62,919 nucleotides of DNA from contig CACHLD010000006.1 in assembly GCA_902580565.1 (NCBI GenBank), forward strand, positions 1 to 62,919, given 5' to 3'. The stretch's first letter is position 1, and every line of letters starts with the position of its first letter. This document shows positions 62,826-62,919 of the stretch, piece after piece. Origin of the DNA: an uncultured Pelagibacteraceae bacterium. Its GTDB lineage: Bacteria > Pseudomonadota > Alphaproteobacteria > Pelagibacterales > Pelagibacteraceae. Under the pieces are notes generated by a model. That model made no database searches, had not been told where the DNA came from, and saw nothing but the letters and a program-made list of their open reading frames with translations. Position numbers and translations under genes: made by a program.

Positions 62826-62919
62826 ATGAAAGCAACTCAAATTAAGCCTCTACTTCCATTAAGAGATATAGTTATATTTCCTTCAATGGTAGTTCCGTTA
62901 TTTGTAGGAAGAGAAAAGT
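62826..62919 (+). CDS. lon: Lon protease, N-terminal fragment (3' end outside window)
   Basis: The last 94 bases encode [19 protein letters not shown] and then [13 protein letters not shown], the conserved beginning of the Lon substrate-binding domain. ATP-dependent protease for damaged proteins. Placement after clpX is the standard order. The gene runs off the right edge. Confidence 0.93.
   Translation, partial: MKATQIKPLLPLRDIVIFPSMVVPLFVGREK

Noticed and set aside
1-62919. Mobile elements, CRISPR arrays, prophage, defence islands, replication origin, riboswitches
   Set aside because: I found no transposase, integrase, direct-repeat array, phage gene, box cluster or known riboswitch fold. 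The window is core chromosome with almost no spacer DNA.

Overview
The window is a 62.9-kb piece of a very compact, strongly A+T-rich alphaproteobacterial chromosome. Best fit is a member of the SAR11 clade (Pelagibacterales). The reasons are the extreme A/T bias with Lys/Asn/Ile-rich proteins, the near absence of spacer DNA (by hand count about 1.4 kb, roughly 2%, lies outside genes), and alphaproteobacterial gene neighbourhoods: lptF-lptG-lptD-surA-pdxA-ksgA, NDUFA12-DUF2155-accC-accB-aroQ, anmK/tyrS/hydrolase/iscR-suf and tig-clpP-clpX-lon. I see no insertion sequence, prophage, CRISPR array, integrase, rRNA or plasmid gene. One tRNA gene is present. No stretch longer than 300 bases lacks a gene. 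The longest gaps are 146, 136, 131, 124 and 115 bp, all between divergently transcribed genes.

Layout. 1-2.1 kb: the 3' part of alaS facing icd. 2.1-4.2 kb: phospholipid head-group genes psd-pssA, then rlmE. 4.2-9.9 kb: guaB, a small secreted TPR protein, guaA, panB, a YfgM-like protein and a BamB-like lipoprotein, all on +. 9.9-17 kb on -: rpsF-rpsR-rplI-dnaB, an RND-type exporter, cvpA and purF. 17-19.6 kb on +: fabD-fabG-acpP-gmk. 19.6-26.8 kb on -: outer-membrane LPS export and assembly genes with pdxA and ksgA. 27-34 kb: pepA-ndk, then purMN on -, then a DUF2066-like protein, hda and aspS on +. 34-41 kb: an orphan domain resembling the C-terminus of B12-dependent ribonucleotide reductase, a complex I accessory protein, a DUF2155 protein, acetyl-CoA carboxylase subunits with aroQ, thiS-thiG and RNase E/G. 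41-49.6 kb: PBP1A, prfB with its programmed frameshift, an AsmA-like protein, tyrS, anmK and a hydrolase. 49.7-55.8 kb: a complete iscR-sufBCDS-U-T-A iron-sulfur operon. 55.8-62.9 kb: glnA, a DMT transporter, a WecA/MraY-like transferase, tRNA-Leu, tig-clpP-clpX and the start of lon.

How the genes work together. Most are core housekeeping: nucleotide synthesis (guaAB, purF, purM, purN, gmk, ndk), envelope building (lptDFG, surA, bamB, mrcA, psd/pssA), lipid initiation (accBC, fabDG, acpP), translation and RNA (S6/S18/L9, alaS, aspS, tyrS, prfB, rlmE, ksgA, RNase E/G), Fe-S assembly and protein quality control. Genes in a run typically overlap by 1-20 bases, and all ten tail-to-tail gene pairs overlap at their stop codons, so there is no room for classical terminators.

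I did not find an obviously new multi-gene system. The points most worth checking are an IMP dehydrogenase without CBS domains, an RNase E/G without the zinc-link (and without any cysteine), a purF product lacking its Fe-S ligands, an orphan NrdJ-tail protein, an IscR-type palindrome before the suf operon together with an IscR whose cysteine spacing is unusual, a nested inverted repeat between lptF and pepA, a heat-shock-like promoter before lon, and the universal overlap of convergent genes.
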